This document shows positions 31,178 through 40,047 of a stretch of DNA of 64,000 nt, piece after piece. Source of the stretch: Evansella clarkii (GTDB lineage: Bacteria; Bacillota; Bacilli; Bacillales; Salisediminibacteriaceae); assembly GCF_002019695.1 (NCBI RefSeq), contig NZ_KV917376.1, positions 2,130,386-2,194,385 on the forward strand, in the 5' to 3' direction. The position numbers were made by a program, and so were the translations under genes. The notes under the pieces are model-generated. The model was not told the DNA's origin. It saw only the letters and a list, made by a program, of their open reading frames with translations, and made no database searches. The stretch's first letter is position 1; the number at the start of each line of letters is the position of its first letter.

Positions 31178-31405
31178 AGACGGCGGCTGTCTCTTCCTCT
31201 GCTCCTGCGGTTACTCGTCGCAAAAAGAGTTTTGCTCCTGCGATTACTCTTCGCAAAAAGAGTTTTGCCAGCTTAGCTCCGTAGAATATCCGTCGAGACA
31301 ACTCACGCATTTGCGGTGAAGAAGATGCTCGTTCTTGCGGGAACGGTGCGAGCTGAAAATCCATTTTTGACGGCGTTCAGCCGTGCCCGCAGAACGCGTC
31401 CGTCT
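31178..31405 (-). repeat. R2-type repeat interrupted by R3 copy D
   Basis: The outer arms AGACGG (31178-31183) and CCGTCT (31400-31405) and the inner CCCGCA(G/A) blocks match the R2 repeat at 139-240. On the minus strand one R2 arm is split by an R3 element running from ACGAGC (31332) to GAGACA (31193-31188), with TGTCTC at 31300-31295. The R3 loop here holds two 33-bp direct repeats (31201-31233 and 31234-31266). The surrounding 31000-31640 has no supported gene. Confidence 0.8.
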
Positions 31406-31656
31406 GAAGCGTAAATCGAACAACAAAGTAACATTTTAGATAATGTTCGTACTAATGATGAAAATCTTGAATTATGAAATCGATTCAGTAAAGCCTGTTA
31501 AAAATAAAAAATAAGAGGGAAATAGTGGAATGTAAAATGGCGGAGGAAGGTTTAAAAAGGCTTGTTATCCGTGATATTACAGTACTGTTAAAAGAATAAA
31601 TAGTAAGTTTAAACCGGCTCACAAAATGGTATAGGGGGAGTAAACAGAAATGATTT

Positions 31657-31685
31657 TTGTCAGAATAGCCATGGTGTGATATAAT
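31657..31685 (+). promoter_or_regulatory. yugI promoter
   Basis: TTGTCA (31657-31662), 17-base spacer, TATAAT (31680-31685), 33 bases before the yugI start. Confidence 0.82.
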
Positions 31686-31718
31686 TAACCAGTTAATAAA
31701 TAATTAGGAGTTGTTTTC

Positions 31719-32147
31719 ATGTCAAGTCAATACGAAGTTGGTAGTATCGTTGAAGGTAAAGTGACTGGGATTAAGCCGTTTGGTGCATTCGTTGCATTAG
31801 ATGATCAAAAGCAGGGTCTTGTGCATATCTCGCACATCGCACACGGTTTTGTGAAAGATATTAATGACCATCTTTCAGTTGGGGATGAAGTAAAGGTGAA
31901 AATTTTATCCGTTGATGAAGAATCCGGAAAAATTTCACTGTCAATCCGTGAAACTGAACCAAAACCAGAGCGCCAGGAGCGTCCAAGCCGTCCTCAGGGT
32001 GGCGGCGGTAACCGTGGAGGCGGAAATCGTCAGAACCAGCAGTCAAACCAGAATCAGGGCTTCAATACTCTTGAAGAAAAACTGAAAACTTGGCTGAAGG
32101 AATCAAACGAAATTCAGGCAGACCTGAACAAGCGCATTAAAAAATAA
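31719..32147 (+). CDS. yugI: YugI, S1-domain RNA-binding protein (general stress protein 13)
   Basis: 142 residues. An S1 fold occupies residues 5-77 (GSIVEGKVTGIKPFGAFVAL, GLVHISHIAHGFV, VGDEVKVKILSVDEESGKISLSIR). A basic Gly/Asn/Gln-rich linker and a C-terminal helix (TLEEKLKTWLKESNEIQADLNKRIKK) follow. This is the YugI/GSP13 layout, a ribosome-associated stress protein. It has AGGAG before the ATG and is the first gene of a segment syntenic with B. subtilis yugI-yuzA-yugJ-pgi. Confidence 0.92.
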   Translation: MSSQYEVGSIVEGKVTGIKPFGAFVALDDQKQGLVHISHIAHGFVKDINDHLSVGDEVKVKILSVDEESGKISLSIRETEPKPERQERPSRPQGGGGNRGGGNRQNQQSNQNQGFNTLEEKLKTWLKESNEIQADLNKRIKK

Positions 32148-32174
32148 GCTTTAACCAATCACTTAACTCATACG

Positions 32175-32211
32175 AAAAGAGGCAGCTCAATAAAGAGCTG
32201 CCTCTTTTTTT
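32175..32211 (+). terminator. Terminator of yugI
   Basis: AAAAGAGGCAGCTC pairs with GAGCTGCCTCTTTT, followed by T. Confidence 0.93.
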
Positions 32212-32277
32212 AATCTGGCCTTCACGCAGTGGTGCCGGAGAAACGCTCGTTACCGGCGCGGCGTTTCAGGCGGTTGC

Positions 32278-32505
32278 TTACCGTTGTGGTTCAGGACTCC
32301 GTTCCAGTTCTGCATCAGGCTTAAACAAGATAGAAATACAGTATAACCCAGCCAATCCTACGAGGGCATAGATGAAACGGGAAAATCCGGCAGCCTGTCC
32401 GCCAAAAATAGCTGCAACAAGGTCAAAACGGAAGAAACCGATCAGACCCCAGTTAACTGCCCCTATAATTGCCAGTACAAGTGCTGTACGTTGAATTCCG
32501 CTCAT
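32278..32505 (-). CDS. yuzA: YuzA, DUF378 membrane protein
   Basis: 75 residues with two hydrophobic helices. ALVLAIIGAVNWGLIGFFRFDLVAAIFGG followed by RFIYALVGLAGLYCI is the DUF378 signature. GGAGGTGAGG lies before the ATG. The position between yugI and yugJ matches B. subtilis yuzA. The function is unknown. Confidence 0.9.
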   Translation of the reverse strand: MSGIQRTALVLAIIGAVNWGLIGFFRFDLVAAIFGGQAAGFSRFIYALVGLAGLYCISILFKPDAELERSPEPQR

Positions 32506-32728
32506 TCGCTCCTCACCTCCTTATAAGGGGTAAAATCAATGCTCACAGAGCTTAAGTTGCTCCTGTATTTAGAATGAGGTAAGGAGTTATACTTTATGCA
32601 CAATAATCTCAAAAAAATTAAATTTCCGTTGAAGAATTTCCTTTCTTTTGCTTTTTCAGGGAAAAATAAGAGATAATACATATCTGAAAGAGAATAAAAA
32701 ACCTTTGATAAAAAGGAGGATATCACAT

Positions 32729-33898
32729 ATGGATAATTTTATTTTTCACAATCCTGTGCGGTTAATATTCGGCGAAGGCCAGGTAAAGGAACATTTGGTT
32801 GACCAATTGAAAGAATATGGAAAAAAGGTGCTTCTCGTTTATGGTGGCGGAAGTATTAAGAAAAATGGTCTTTATGACGAAGTTGTCCAACTTTTGGAGG
32901 ACGGAGGCTTTTCAGTCAGCGAGCTTTCCGGAGTGGAGCCAAATCCTCGGCTGAGTACGGTACATAGAGGGGTGGATATTTGTAAAAATGACGATATCGA
33001 AGTAATTCTGGCTGTAGGGGGCGGTAGTGTCATCGACTGTACTAAAGCTATCGCTGCCGGTGCTAAATATGACGGTGACGTCTGGGATTTCGTAACCAAG
33101 AAAGCTTTTCCGGAAGATGCTCTGCCGTTTGGCACCATTCTCACATTAGCTGCCACTGGTTCGGAAATGAATGCAGGTTCGGTTATCACAAACTGGGAAA
33201 CGCATGAAAAATACGGCTGGGGCATGCCGCCATACACGTTTCCTAAGTTTTCAATTCTGGATCCCCGTAATACATTAAGCGTGCCGAAAAATCACACGGT
33301 TTACGGTATCGTCGATATGATGTCCCATGTATTTGAACAGTATTTCCATCAGCAGACGAACACACCGCTCCAGGAGCATATGTGTGAAGCAGTTCTGAAA
33401 ACTGTCATAGAAGCAGGTCCTGAACTAATTGAAAATCTGGACGACGTGAAGCTGCGGGAAACGATTCTGTATTCCGGTACGATTGCTCTGAATGGTATGC
33501 TACAAATGGGAGTGCGCGGTGACTGGGCTTCCCATAATATTGAGCATGCGGTGTCCGCGGTGTATGATATCCCCCATGCAGGCGGGCTTGCAATACTTTT
33601 CCCACAGTGGATGAGGCACCATAAAGATTCCGGGGAAAGAAAACTCGTTAACTTAGCTGTAAGGGTCTGGGGTGTAGACCCGGCTGGTAAATCCGATCAG
33701 GAAGTGGCGGAAGAAGGAATCAGAAAGCTGGAAGAGTTCTGGTCTAGCCTCGGGGCACCAAGCCGCCTGGCTGATTACGATATTGATGACAGCCAGCTGG
33801 ACCTGATGGCTGATAAGGCAATGGCTAACGGCCCGTTCGGAAACTTCAATAAACTGGAAAAAGAAGATGTACTCGCGATTTTAAAAGCAAGTCTTTAA
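32729..33898 (+). CDS. yugJ: YugJ, iron-dependent NAD(P)H butanol dehydrogenase
   Basis: 389 residues, group III iron-containing alcohol dehydrogenase. The cofactor-binding segment is [18 protein letters not shown] and the metal site includes [12 protein letters not shown] and [22 protein letters not shown], with [14 protein letters not shown] typical of BDH/YqhD enzymes. ATG 32729 follows AAAGGAGG; the longer frame is not used. It reduces aldehydes to alcohols with NAD(P)H and could consume toxic aldehydes in parallel with the nearby AOR. Confidence 0.93.
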   Translation: MDNFIFHNPVRLIFGEGQVKEHLVDQLKEYGKKVLLVYGGGSIKKNGLYDEVVQLLEDGGFSVSELSGVEPNPRLSTVHRGVDICKNDDIEVILAVGGGSVIDCTKAIAAGAKYDGDVWDFVTKKAFPEDALPFGTILTLAATGSEMNAGSVITNWETHEKYGWGMPPYTFPKFSILDPRNTLSVPKNHTVYGIVDMMSHVFEQYFHQQTNTPLQEHMCEAVLKTVIEAGPELIENLDDVKLRETILYSGTIALNGMLQMGVRGDWASHNIEHAVSAVYDIPHAGGLAILFPQWMRHHKDSGERKLVNLAVRVWGVDPAGKSDQEVAEEGIRKLEEFWSSLGAPSRLADYDIDDSQLDLMADKAMANGPFGNFNKLEKEDVLAILKASL

Positions 33899-33927
33899 TG
33901 AAATAGCCTGTTGTGGCTTGTGGTATT

Positions 33928-33961
33928 GAGGAAGGCTTCCCCTGGAGGGAGGCCTTTTTTG
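33928..33961 (+). terminator. Terminator of yugJ
   Basis: AAGGCTTCCC pairs with GGGAGGCCTT (one mismatch), followed by TTTT. Confidence 0.82.
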
Positions 33962-34000
33962 GGTAGCTAATTTCAGGGATGTATGCTAGTTAGTTAATGC

Positions 34001-34100
34001 GGCCCATTCTGGACAAATTCACGTTCAGAAGAGGAAATTTGTCCAGCAAAAGCAAGTTGCAGGACAAATTCCAGCAAAAACAGAAAGATTTGGCCAGAAT
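34001..34100. repeat. Foldback cluster of CTGGACAAATT motifs
   Basis: The yugJ-pgi gap contains CTGGACAAATT (34009-34019), its inverted copy AAATTTGTCCAG (34035-34046) and a third GGACAAATT (34062-34070), closed by ATTCTGG (34006-34012) / CCAGAAT (34094-34100). It is non-coding; the function is unknown. Confidence 0.5.
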
Positions 34101-34267
34101 AAGAATCCCCCACATCATTGCGCTCCCACCCGCATCTCCCAACTAACAAAAACAACAATTTTCAATTGTATCCGTTTACACATTGCCGCATTGGTTGATT
34201 ATTGTTTTTTGATTATATAAAGTAGAATGAGGAACAATAAGTCCGTACAAATGGAGGAGATTAATGA

Positions 34268-35626
34268 ATGGCAAACTTACTGAACTTTGATTATTCCAAT
34301 GCATCATCGTTTTTATCCCAGCATGAAGTGGATTATATGTCAGATGCAGTGAGGGCAGCTCATGATGCGCTGCACAACGGAACAGGTGCCGGAAATGATT
34401 ATTTGGGATGGATTGACCTACCTGTTAACTATGACAAGGAAGAGTTTTCCCGCATTCAGAAAGCGGCTGAAAAGATTAAATCGGACAGCGACGTCCTTCT
34501 TGTGATTGGTATCGGAGGCTCATACCTTGGGGCAAGGGCGGCAATTGAAGCGCTGCAGCATTCTTTCTACAATATACAGGATAAAGATCAGCGCAAAGCC
34601 CCGCAGATTTTCTTCGTAGGAAATAATATCAGCTCGACCTATGTTCGTCATTTGCTTGAAGTTATCGAAGGCAAGGACGTTTCTGTAAATGTTATCTCCA
34701 AGTCCGGGACAACGACGGAACCGGCGATCGCTTTCAGGATTTTTCGTGAATACCTGGAGAAAAAATATGGGGCTGAAGAAGCGAGAAAGCGTATTTATGC
34801 AACAACTGATAAAGAAAAAGGTGCACTTAAACAGCTTGCAAACGATGAAGGATATGAATCCTTCGTCATCCCTGATGATGTAGGCGGACGTTTTTCTGTA
34901 TTAACAGCAGTTGGGCTGCTTCCTATTGCTGCAGCCGGCCTTGACATTGAGGCAATGATGAAAGGCGCTGCAGATGCAAGGGAAACATACAGCAACCCGA
35001 ACCTGTCAGAAAACGAAGCCTACCAGTATGCTGCAGTGAGGAATGCCCTGTACAACAAAGGAAAAACGGTTGAACTGCTCGTTAACTATGAGCCTGCTTT
35101 ACACTATGTATCGGAATGGTGGAAACAGCTTTACGGGGAAAGTGAAGGTAAAGATGGCAAAGGAATTTTCCCGGCAGCAGCGGACTTTTCCACGGACCTT
35201 CATTCACTTGGGCAGTACGTGCAGGATGGCCGACGTGACCTAATTGAAACTGTCTTAAACGTGCAGTCTGTGAAGGAAGAGGTAACTATTGAAAAGGCGG
35301 AAAATGACCTTGATGGCCTGAATTACCTCGCAGGAAAATCAATGGAGTTTGTAAATGAAAAGGCTTTTCAGGGAACACTCCTTGCCCATATCGACGGCGG
35401 AGTCCCTAACCTTGTAGTTACTATTCCTGAGCTTAATGAGTACCATTTCGGCTATCTCGTTTATTTCTTTGAAAAAGCATGCGGCATCAGCGGTTACCTC
35501 CTTGGAGTAAATCCGTTTGACCAGCCTGGTGTTGAGGACTATAAGAAAAATATGTTCGCACTTCTTGGAAAACCAGGATTTGAAGAAGAGAAAGCAGCTT
35601 TGGAAAAACGGTTAAAAAATAAATAA
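34268..35626 (+). CDS. pgi: Glucose-6-phosphate isomerase
   Basis: A 452-residue glycolytic enzyme interconverting glucose-6-phosphate and fructose-6-phosphate. [54 protein letters not shown] and the C-terminal [18 protein letters not shown] are diagnostic of the Bacillus-type enzyme. GGAGGAG precedes ATG 34268. The place after yugJ matches B. subtilis pgi (yugL). Confidence 0.97.
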   Translation: MANLLNFDYSNASSFLSQHEVDYMSDAVRAAHDALHNGTGAGNDYLGWIDLPVNYDKEEFSRIQKAAEKIKSDSDVLLVIGIGGSYLGARAAIEALQHSFYNIQDKDQRKAPQIFFVGNNISSTYVRHLLEVIEGKDVSVNVISKSGTTTEPAIAFRIFREYLEKKYGAEEARKRIYATTDKEKGALKQLANDEGYESFVIPDDVGGRFSVLTAVGLLPIAAAGLDIEAMMKGAADARETYSNPNLSENEAYQYAAVRNALYNKGKTVELLVNYEPALHYVSEWWKQLYGESEGKDGKGIFPAAADFSTDLHSLGQYVQDGRRDLIETVLNVQSVKEEVTIEKAENDLDGLNYLAGKSMEFVNEKAFQGTLLAHIDGGVPNLVVTIPELNEYHFGYLVYFFEKACGISGYLLGVNPFDQPGVEDYKKNMFALLGKPGFEEEKAALEKRLKNK

Positions 35627-35635
35627 TATTTAAAG

Positions 35636-35690
35636 GAAAAAGACTGGCAGAAGGCGCCCACAGGAAGGCTCCCTTTAGCCAGTCTTTTTA
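35636..35690 (+). terminator. Terminator of pgi
   Basis: AAAAAGACTGGC pairs with GCCAGTCTTTTT across a 29-base loop. Confidence 0.82.
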
Positions 35691-35820
35691 AGTTCGTGTT
35701 TTTAAAAGAAAAATTAATCGAATTCCTTTTATTTATCAGAAAATTCACATATAATAGAGTGGAAATGTATCCAGACTCAGGACAAGCACTTGCTGGCGTA
35801 CGGAGGTGGTTGCTCTTCTT

Positions 35821-36855
35821 TCAGTTGCCTATAAGAATTGAATATAAGCGTTTTGCTGTATCAGCATCATCTGTACCGTTAATGAGCACTCTTCCAGTTT
35901 TAAACAGTGAGATTTCCTTGTCGTTATAGTTCAGCCGGAGAAGATAAGGTGTTCTTTGGACTTTCCCAAGGCGGGACCATTTTTTCTCAAAAGCAGGGAG
36001 GTCAGCAGAACTTGTGTAGTTAGGTGTGATTTGTACTGCGTTACGACCGCAAAGAGATGAAATAAGCTTGTCCGAAATCTTTTGGTTCAAGTACTCAAAA
36101 GTCTTTTTCTGGCAGCACGGGCAGTCAGGGTTCAGGGAATATTGGAAGGGAAAGGTACTGTAATCATTTTTCCATACATCCAGCTGAATCATCTCAGATC
36201 TTACATAATCGCTGTCTTCTGCCAGTAGTTTCAAGGCTTCTGTTGCCTGGTAGGATGCAATGATATGGACCGCAGTGCTTAAAACTCCAACTGTATCACA
36301 TGTTTCCCCATGCCCAGCTTCAAAAACAGGAAATAAACATCTGAAGCAAGGTGTTACTCCCGGAATTACAGTAGCTGTCATCGCCCGTGAGTGTACAACA
36401 CCAGCGTAAATCCATGGAATATTTTTTTTGATACTTACATCATTTATCAGATAACGGGTTTCCATATTGTCCGTTCCATCAAGGGTTAAATGAGACCCTG
36501 CTGTCAGCTCTTCAATATTACTGGCATTAGCGTCCTCGATAAAAGGCACAACAGCAACTTCAGAATTAATCCTCGTTAGTTTGTCTGCTGCGGCGATAGC
36601 TTTTGGCAGCTTGTCCCGTACATCCTGTTCATCAAAAAGCATTTGTCTCTGCAGATTGCTTTCTTCAACGAAATCCCGGTCGATCAGGCGCACTTCTCCT
36701 GTTCCGGCCCGAACGAGGTGATTTGCCAGTACAGTTCCCAGGGCTCCGGCTCCAATGATAGACACTGTTTTCTCCTGAAGATTCTGCTGATTTTTTTCGC
36801 CCTGAGGCCAGAACAGAACCTGACGGGAATATTTATTCAGGTTAATTTCGCTCAT
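35821..36855 (-). CDS. MoeB/ThiF-type adenylyltransferase with C-terminal extension
   Basis: A 344-residue E1-like enzyme that adenylates the C-terminal Gly of a ubiquitin-like sulfur carrier, most likely the nearby MoaD. VSIIGAGALGTVLANHLVRAG (nucleotide loop, about 31-51), the Arg of LQRQMLF and DGTDNMETRYLIN are present. The zinc site uses CFRC and CPCC. It is about 90 residues longer than plain MoeB, with a C-terminal domain containing ITPNYTSSADLPAFEKKW. GGAGC precedes the ATG. It is divergent from the aldehyde:ferredoxin oxidoreductase gene and should serve its tungsto/molybdopterin cofactor. Confidence 0.85.
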   Translation of the reverse strand: MSEINLNKYSRQVLFWPQGEKNQQNLQEKTVSIIGAGALGTVLANHLVRAGTGEVRLIDRDFVEESNLQRQMLFDEQDVRDKLPKAIAAADKLTRINSEVAVVPFIEDANASNIEELTAGSHLTLDGTDNMETRYLINDVSIKKNIPWIYAGVVHSRAMTATVIPGVTPCFRCLFPVFEAGHGETCDTVGVLSTAVHIIASYQATEALKLLAEDSDYVRSEMIQLDVWKNDYSTFPFQYSLNPDCPCCQKKTFEYLNQKISDKLISSLCGRNAVQITPNYTSSADLPAFEKKWSRLGKVQRTPYLLRLNYNDKEISLFKTGRVLINGTDDADTAKRLYSILIGN

Positions 36856-37014
36856 AATACTGCTCCTTTTGTGAATTTAGATTTCAGAAAAGTACCCATA
36901 TTTTATATATTCTAATTTTAATGGTTGTTTCTTCTTTATTAAAGAGGTTTTTTATAGCACTATGGAGAATTATCTCAAAAAGCAGCTAAAATTTTGGATA
37001 AGGGGAGGATTTAC

Positions 37015-38841
37015 ATGAATTTAGGTGGCTACAGAAATCATGAAGCATGGGTTGATCTGTCTTCAGGATCGGTGGAATACCGGCAGCTGAATGAGGAAGA
37101 CCTGAAAAAGTACATTGGAGCACGGGGACTTGGCGTAAAATATATGGTTGATAACAAAATTTATGATGCAGAACCTCTCTCAGAGGACAATATGCTGGCA
37201 ATCATGACCGGACCTCTGACAGGGACAAGAATCCATATGAGCGGACGCCTCTGTACGGTTACCCGTTCACCGCTTACCGGCACAGTGACGGATTCCCATA
37301 TGGGTGGATGGACAGCGGCACGCCTTAAATGGGCTGGTTTTGACAACCTTATTTTTACGGGTAAAAGCAATACGCCAGTCTACCTTTATGTGGAAGATGG
37401 AAAAGCCGAACTGAAAGATGCATCAGCGCTCTGGGGCAAAGGTGTAAGAGGTACGATTAAAGCATTGCAGGATATTCACGGTGAAAAAGATACGAGTGTA
37501 ATGGCAATCGGCCCTGGCGGCGAAAACATGGTCTATTACGCAGGCTGGATGAATGAAAATGACCGTTCCGCAGGCCGTGGCGGTACAGGCGCAGTCGCAG
37601 GCTCTAAAAACCTGAAAGCTATCGTGATTAAAGCATCCCAGAAAGGAAATATGCCTGAGCCGGCTCAGCCGGAGAAATATCCGAAGGCTATTAAAAGCGG
37701 ATTAAAGGCGCTTATGGAAGGTGCCCTTACCGCTCCTAAAAAAGGCGGGCTTTCCGTTTACGGAACGAACGTTTTAATGAATATTATCAATGAATCAGGG
37801 GCGCTCCCGGCGAGGAACTCACAGGTCACTACTTTTGAGACTGCTGATGAGATCTCAGGGGAAGCTGTCCGTGAAGAACTGCTCGTTGGCGATCCTACAT
37901 GCCACGCGTGTCCTGTGGCATGTAAAATCGAGGTTGAAGTAAAAGACGGCAAGTATAAAACAAAAGTAGAGAGCTTCGAATATGAATCTGCGTGGGCTCT
38001 GGGACCAAACTGCGGACACTCCAACAAAGAAGCCGTAGCCTTCCTCATCGATCTCTGTAACGAGTACGGAATCGATACGATTGAGTTAGGGAATGCTTTC
38101 TCAACGGCAATGGAAGCGTATGAAAAAGGACTGACGAAAGACCGCCTTGACTGGGGCGATGTGGACACGATGATCCACTGGGTGGAAAAAATCGTGAACC
38201 GTGAAGAAGGTATCGGTACTGTGCTGGCAGATGGACCAGGAAGAGCAGCGGAGTATTTCGGCAATAAAGGCCTTGCGATGGTTGTTAAAAACCAGGCGAT
38301 TCCGGCATATGACCCTCGGGGCATTCAGGGTATTGGCTTAGGATATGCTACAAGCAACCGAGGTGCCTGCCACCTTCGTGGATATACAGTGGCAGCAGAA
38401 ATTGCGGGAATCCCTGAGGCGGTTGACAGACTTGAAGTAAAAGGGAAAGGGGCACTCCTGAAAGGGTTCCAGGATCTCCTTGCATTCTCGGACTCCCTTG
38501 ACCTCTGTAAATTCTCTTCTTTCTCAGAGAATGGCGACCTGTATGCTGAACAATATTCAGCAGTAGTGGGTATTGATCTTAACGAGGAAGATGTTATGAA
38601 GATTGGAGAACGTGTCTACAATATTGAACGTTATTTCAATAACAGGGCTGGCTTTGCAGGCAAGGATGACACCCTGCCGGAAAGGTTCCTGAAAGAGCCT
38701 GCGACAGGAAACTCCAAAGGGCATGTAAGCCATCTGGACGAAATGTTAAAAGAGTATTATGAAGTGAGAGGATGGGATGATGGAGTAGTAACTCCTGCCA
38801 AACTCCGTGAACTTGAGATTGAAGAAGCTGTAGAGGCTTAA
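37015..38841 (+). CDS. Aldehyde:ferredoxin oxidoreductase (tungsten type)
   Basis: A 608-residue AOR-family enzyme oxidising aldehydes to acids with ferredoxin as electron acceptor, using tungsto-bis-pyranopterin and a 4Fe-4S cluster. The cluster Cys residues are C296, C299, C303 (CHACPVAC) and C498 (DSLDLCKF). GPLTGTRIHMSGRLCTVTRSP and GRGGTGAVAGSKNLKAIV are typical pterin-binding segments. ATG 37015 follows GGGGAGG; a TTG at 36994 is less likely. It is flanked by MoeB-like and MoaD genes, so cofactor supply is local. Electron exchange with FixABCX is only inferred. Confidence 0.93.
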   Translation: MNLGGYRNHEAWVDLSSGSVEYRQLNEEDLKKYIGARGLGVKYMVDNKIYDAEPLSEDNMLAIMTGPLTGTRIHMSGRLCTVTRSPLTGTVTDSHMGGWTAARLKWAGFDNLIFTGKSNTPVYLYVEDGKAELKDASALWGKGVRGTIKALQDIHGEKDTSVMAIGPGGENMVYYAGWMNENDRSAGRGGTGAVAGSKNLKAIVIKASQKGNMPEPAQPEKYPKAIKSGLKALMEGALTAPKKGGLSVYGTNVLMNIINESGALPARNSQVTTFETADEISGEAVREELLVGDPTCHACPVACKIEVEVKDGKYKTKVESFEYESAWALGPNCGHSNKEAVAFLIDLCNEYGIDTIELGNAFSTAMEAYEKGLTKDRLDWGDVDTMIHWVEKIVNREEGIGTVLADGPGRAAEYFGNKGLAMVVKNQAIPAYDPRGIQGIGLGYATSNRGACHLRGYTVAAEIAGIPEAVDRLEVKGKGALLKGFQDLLAFSDSLDLCKFSSFSENGDLYAEQYSAVVGIDLNEEDVMKIGERVYNIERYFNNRAGFAGKDDTLPERFLKEPATGNSKGHVSHLDEMLKEYYEVRGWDDGVVTPAKLRELEIEEAVEA

Positions 38842-38862
38842 GAGGGATATACTGGACGAAAT

Positions 38863-38893
38863 GAAAACCCGCGCAACGTTGCGCGGGTTTTCG
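38863..38893. terminator. Bidirectional terminator after AOR gene
   Basis: AAAACCCGCGCAACGTTGCG continues as a perfect palindrome to CGGGTTTT. Confidence 0.88.
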
Positions 38894-38909
38894 TATACAG
38901 TTTTAGTTT

Positions 38910-39185
38910 TTATCCACCAGCCCGGAATGTTTTTCTTCTGAACTTTTCTATTACCCTGTTCAATGTCTGTTCTTCTGTACTTTCAAATAGGAGGGATATC
39001 TGCGGAATATCCGATTGAAACATGCGGATAAAAGAAACTTCAACAATACGGCTTGTCCAGTTTTTTCCCTGAAAAAGTGTGTTGTCCCCCGCTGCGCGGT
39101 CAGCACCTATATCAGTAAGGTATGAAATAATTTCTCCTTCATTAATTCCCCTGATCTCCAGTGTTTTACTGTACAAATCAGCCAC
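38910..39185 (-). CDS. Small protein coupled to MoaD (possible MoaD C-terminal-type domain)
   Basis: A 91-residue protein starting at GTG 39185, overlapping the last eight bases of moaD, so translation is coupled. An ATG at 39221 would overlap moaD by 44 bases and add a poor segment. The sequence begins VADLYSKTLEIRGINEGEII and looks like a compact alpha/beta domain (beta-strand, helix, then FQGKNWTSRIVEVSFIRMF, ISLLFESTEEQTLNRVIEKF). Thermus MoaD-related protein carries a second domain of similar size fused behind MoaD (DUF1952); this could be its separate counterpart. That link is from memory and is weak. Confidence 0.6.
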   Translation of the reverse strand: MADLYSKTLEIRGINEGEIISYLTDIGADRAAGDNTLFQGKNWTSRIVEVSFIRMFQSDIPQISLLFESTEEQTLNRVIEKFRRKTFRAGG

Positions 39186-39453
39186 CGGCCACCGGAGGGA
39201 ACAGGGCGATTTGATCCTCATCGGTCACTTTTGTCTCCAATCCGTTTAAATGAATTATATTTCTGCCGTTTATAAATACATGAACCATTGGCTTAATTTG
39301 TTTGTCAGGTGTAAACAGTTCCTCTTCCATTGGCGGGAACCTTTCGATAAGCTGATCAAGCACAGCCTGGATTTCCTGGCCGCCGTCCACATTCAATTCC
39401 ACTTTCTTACCTCCGCATATTTCCCGAAAGTTAGCAAAAACCTTTATATCCAT
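39178..39453 (-). CDS. moaD: MoaD-family sulfur carrier
   Basis: A 91-residue ubiquitin-like protein ending in the required Gly-Gly (LFPPVAGG), the site that is adenylated and converted to thiocarboxylate to donate dithiolene sulfur to molybdopterin. IKVFANFREICGGKKVELNV and VFINGRNIIHLNGLETKVTDEDQIALFPP match archaeal-type MoaD seen with AOR enzymes. GGGAG precedes the ATG. It is first in a two-gene unit facing the AOR gene. Confidence 0.92.
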   Translation of the reverse strand: MDIKVFANFREICGGKKVELNVDGGQEIQAVLDQLIERFPPMEEELFTPDKQIKPMVHVFINGRNIIHLNGLETKVTDEDQIALFPPVAGG

Positions 39454-39621
39454 TCGATCACTCCCTTAACTATATTATTAAAGATGGGAGCTAGTTTGAC
39501 AATCTATTTTTACTGAAGATTTAGATAAAAGTGGGCCGGCGGTGAACAGCTGAAAATATGTCTTCATAGGAGAGGTTCATGTGGGGCACACTATGGGGAG
39601 AAAATTCTGGAGGTAGTTAAT

Positions 39622-40029
39622 ATGATTGAATTGCAATCCCAAATTGAAAACAAAGAATATAAACTCATTGACCTTGAAAACAAACTTAAACCATTAGGTT
39701 ACGTAGTCGGGGGCGGATGGGAATATGATCACGGGTATTTTGATTATAAGATTGATGAGGATGAGCAGGGATATTTGTTTTTGCGCCTCCCGTTTACTTC
39801 CGTAGATGGAGAGCTTGATACGAAAGGTGTACACGTAAGGCTCGGCCGGCCATTTTTGCTGGCCCATAATTTTGAAGCCGGCCTTGACCACACGAATAGC
39901 GACGACCCAAACCCGTTATTTAATCAGTTTTCCGCTCCAGTTGATCCTGACGGGGAATTTCCCGAAGAATTTATTAATACTGGCAAAGAATATGTAGAGG
40001 AACTGGAGCAGGTAATATTATATGATTAG
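39622..40029 (+). CDS. yugN: YugN-like protein
   Basis: A 135-residue soluble acidic protein of the YugN family (MIELQSQIENKEYKLIDLEN, GYVVGGGWEYDHGYFDYKI, YLFLRLPFTSVDGELD, LGRPFLLAHNFEAGLD). GGAGG precedes the ATG. It is convergent with yugO as in B. subtilis. The function is unknown. Confidence 0.9.
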   Translation: MIELQSQIENKEYKLIDLENKLKPLGYVVGGGWEYDHGYFDYKIDEDEQGYLFLRLPFTSVDGELDTKGVHVRLGRPFLLAHNFEAGLDHTNSDDPNPLFNQFSAPVDPDGEFPEEFINTGKEYVEELEQVILYD

Positions 40030-40047
40030 GAAATGCCGGTGACTTTG

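Noticed and set aside
31071-31364. 97-codon minus-strand frame with duplicated peptide segments
   Set aside because: It falls inside the R2/R3 repeat; the peptide duplication comes from the 33-bp direct repeat.
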